Shown piece by piece: positions 62,730-64,000 of a stretch of DNA of 64,000 nt. Within the stretch, counting starts at the first letter, position 1. Every line of letters starts with the position of its first letter. The notes below the pieces were generated by a model. That model made no database searches. It had not been told where the DNA came from and saw only the letters and a list, made by a program, of their open reading frames with translations. The translations under genes were made by a program, and so were the position numbers. Source of the stretch: Steinernema hermaphroditum (lineage: Eukaryota > Nematoda > Chromadorea > Rhabditida > Steinernematidae); the NCBI GenBank assembly GCA_030435675.1, contig CM059625.1, positions 4,650,001-4,714,000 on the forward strand, in the 5' to 3' direction.

Positions 62730-64000
62730 TGGAGATTGAGATCAGGTCGGTCTTTTGTCAATATTTAGTCGATAGCCACTTTTTTCGCTAGCGGACCATC
62801 ACGAAACGTAGCGCAAAAACACCAGCACAACGATATTGAACGTGAGCTATCTTATGTAAACTGTCTCATTACCAATGACGACCTTAATGATATTAGTAAT
62901 GCACAGTTTAGTCGAAAGTCTAGCTCTTTTGTTGTGAAATGGACAGATTTCCACATGTTATGTTTTTATCGTTTTCTTCATACTGTAGCCTCCGCCAGCC
63001 TTTGACACGATCCGCCCAATGATCGCCGACCGGTCATCCACCATAACTATGTCCTTATCCCTATAATGGCAGCACCTTTTCATCAAATGCGTTGTTTATG
63101 ACACATCTCCGATGCGTATCAAATGTAAGTACATTGCGAAATCCAAGTTTAGCGATGGGAGCGACCGCAGACGAGACGACTGTCGCCAGTCGACTGCGTT
63201 CTTATTTTATCCAGAGCTTTTCCCATCTATCCGCCGCTTCTGATAGTCAAAACGATCAGCGGATGTTTATGGTTTTGTAATGTTTCTCCTATGCACTCGA
63301 GGGTATGCAACCGTCTTATCATCTTTTCTGTTTTTGCGGTTCTTTTGTAAATGTCTGCTTTTGACTTTTGACTATTTTCAAACGCCGTTTTAATCTGAAC
63401 TGAGCTTCATCGTCTTTGTCTCAAATCACATGATACGGATTGTGTGTACTATATATTTCTGTTTCATAATGTACGCGAAGGGCTCAGCACTAACTGTAGA
63501 AAGTACCTTCCAAACAAGCAAAAATTTGGGTGTGATTGCTGACACAGTATCAAAAAAAATGCCTCGAACAGGGTAATTATTGTACTACGAAAACAAGGCT
63601 GTTTGAGTTTAGGCCTTTCGCGCCACCTAGAAGGACAGTTTCATGTGTGACTTAGGTTACATATCATAACATTAAGACTTCAGACATAACTCAAAACTGT
63701 ACTGTTGTGACCTGTGCCTTCTAAGGTCTTATGGGTAGAAGATCACTAGTCATCAAAATATTTAATTAAGCGATTAGCGCAGCAAATATGGTAAGCAAGT
63801 GGCTATCATTGTGGGTAATTGTGTGAACACTCAAGAGTCTCATCAAAAACACTGATAGAATCCTGCTTATCCATGAAATTCGCATGAGGTTAACATAATC
63901 ACCGATAAGCGCTATTTACAGCTTTTATGACCATATTATATATCCTTGTGATGATAGAATCATCGATTGTGTGAACACTCAAAACTGTTGTAGATATGTG
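62730..64000. other. Right-end intergenic, no recognised gene
   Basis: AT-rich sequence with short frames only. A 62-codon frame at 63092-63280 has no recognisable product. Confidence 0.4.

Overview
This is nuclear DNA of a multicellular animal, and the gene content points to a nematode. The protein-coding genes are split by many very short introns (39-60 nt is common). Their 3' splice sites read TTTCAG, TTTAG or TTGCAG, and one gene encodes a nematode neural-type globin. A retained inscuteable gene, a Not-like homeobox gene, and moderate GC content with compact introns suggest a clade I (Trichuris-like) worm more than a rhabditid. That placement is inference from the sequence alone. There is no operon, ribosome binding site or origin of bacterial type, no CRISPR array, and I saw no tRNA or rRNA gene.

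Layout, left to right: an FRS2-type docking adaptor (+, 3.2-5.0 kb); a Not-like homeobox gene (-, 5.2-6.3 kb, 5' end unresolved); sphingosine kinase (+, 7.8-10.0 kb); a short two-TOG XMAP215/ZYG-9 protein (+, 10.7-13.7 kb) converging on a globin (-, 14.0-15.4 kb); a long poorly coding stretch with possible exons near 19 kb; inscuteable (+, 21.2-24.4 kb) converging on methionine sulfoxide reductase A (-, 24.9-25.6 kb); a possible one-helix membrane micropeptide (-, 26.4 kb); the rRNA dimethyltransferase DIMT1 directly downstream of a NOPCHAP1-like acidic protein (both -, 27.6-29.4 kb); a gamma/delta-sarcoglycan (+, 30.0-31.3 kb); a Ulp1-like protease with a SUMO-interacting motif and a coiled-coil protein, each preceded by a copy of the same ~130-bp element (+, 32.2-35.2 kb), with a small ShK-like cysteine-rich frame between them (-). 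A GC-rich upstream region leads into SSBP/SSDP (+, 39.0-41.0 kb). Then come RhoA (-, 44.3-44.9 kb), eIF5A (+, 45.8-46.6 kb), the intraflagellar transport protein TTC26/DYF-13 (+, 46.8-50.2 kb), the APC/C activator Fizzy-related/Cdh1 (+, 53.2-56.0 kb), the exosome subunit RRP46/EXOSC5 (-, 56.6-57.3 kb) and proteasome alpha-7/PSMA3 (+, 58.7-60.4 kb), whose second intron carries ten 40-bp tandem repeats. A truncated, frameshifted mariner-like transposon lies at 61.9-62.7 kb.

Most genes are independent housekeeping or developmental loci. Possible functional links are inference: NOPCHAP1-like and DIMT1 both serve nucleolar ribosome/snoRNP maturation and lie head to tail 174 bp apart; XMAP215, inscuteable and Cdh1 all act in spindle function or mitotic exit; eIF5A and TTC26 are close neighbours on one strand. 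A recurrent pattern is a good 3' splice-site sequence 0-21 nt before the start codon in thirteen genes, which would fit spliced-leader trans-splicing or 5'UTR introns. Exon coordinates were derived by hand from reading frame, splice consensus and family similarity, with no search run.
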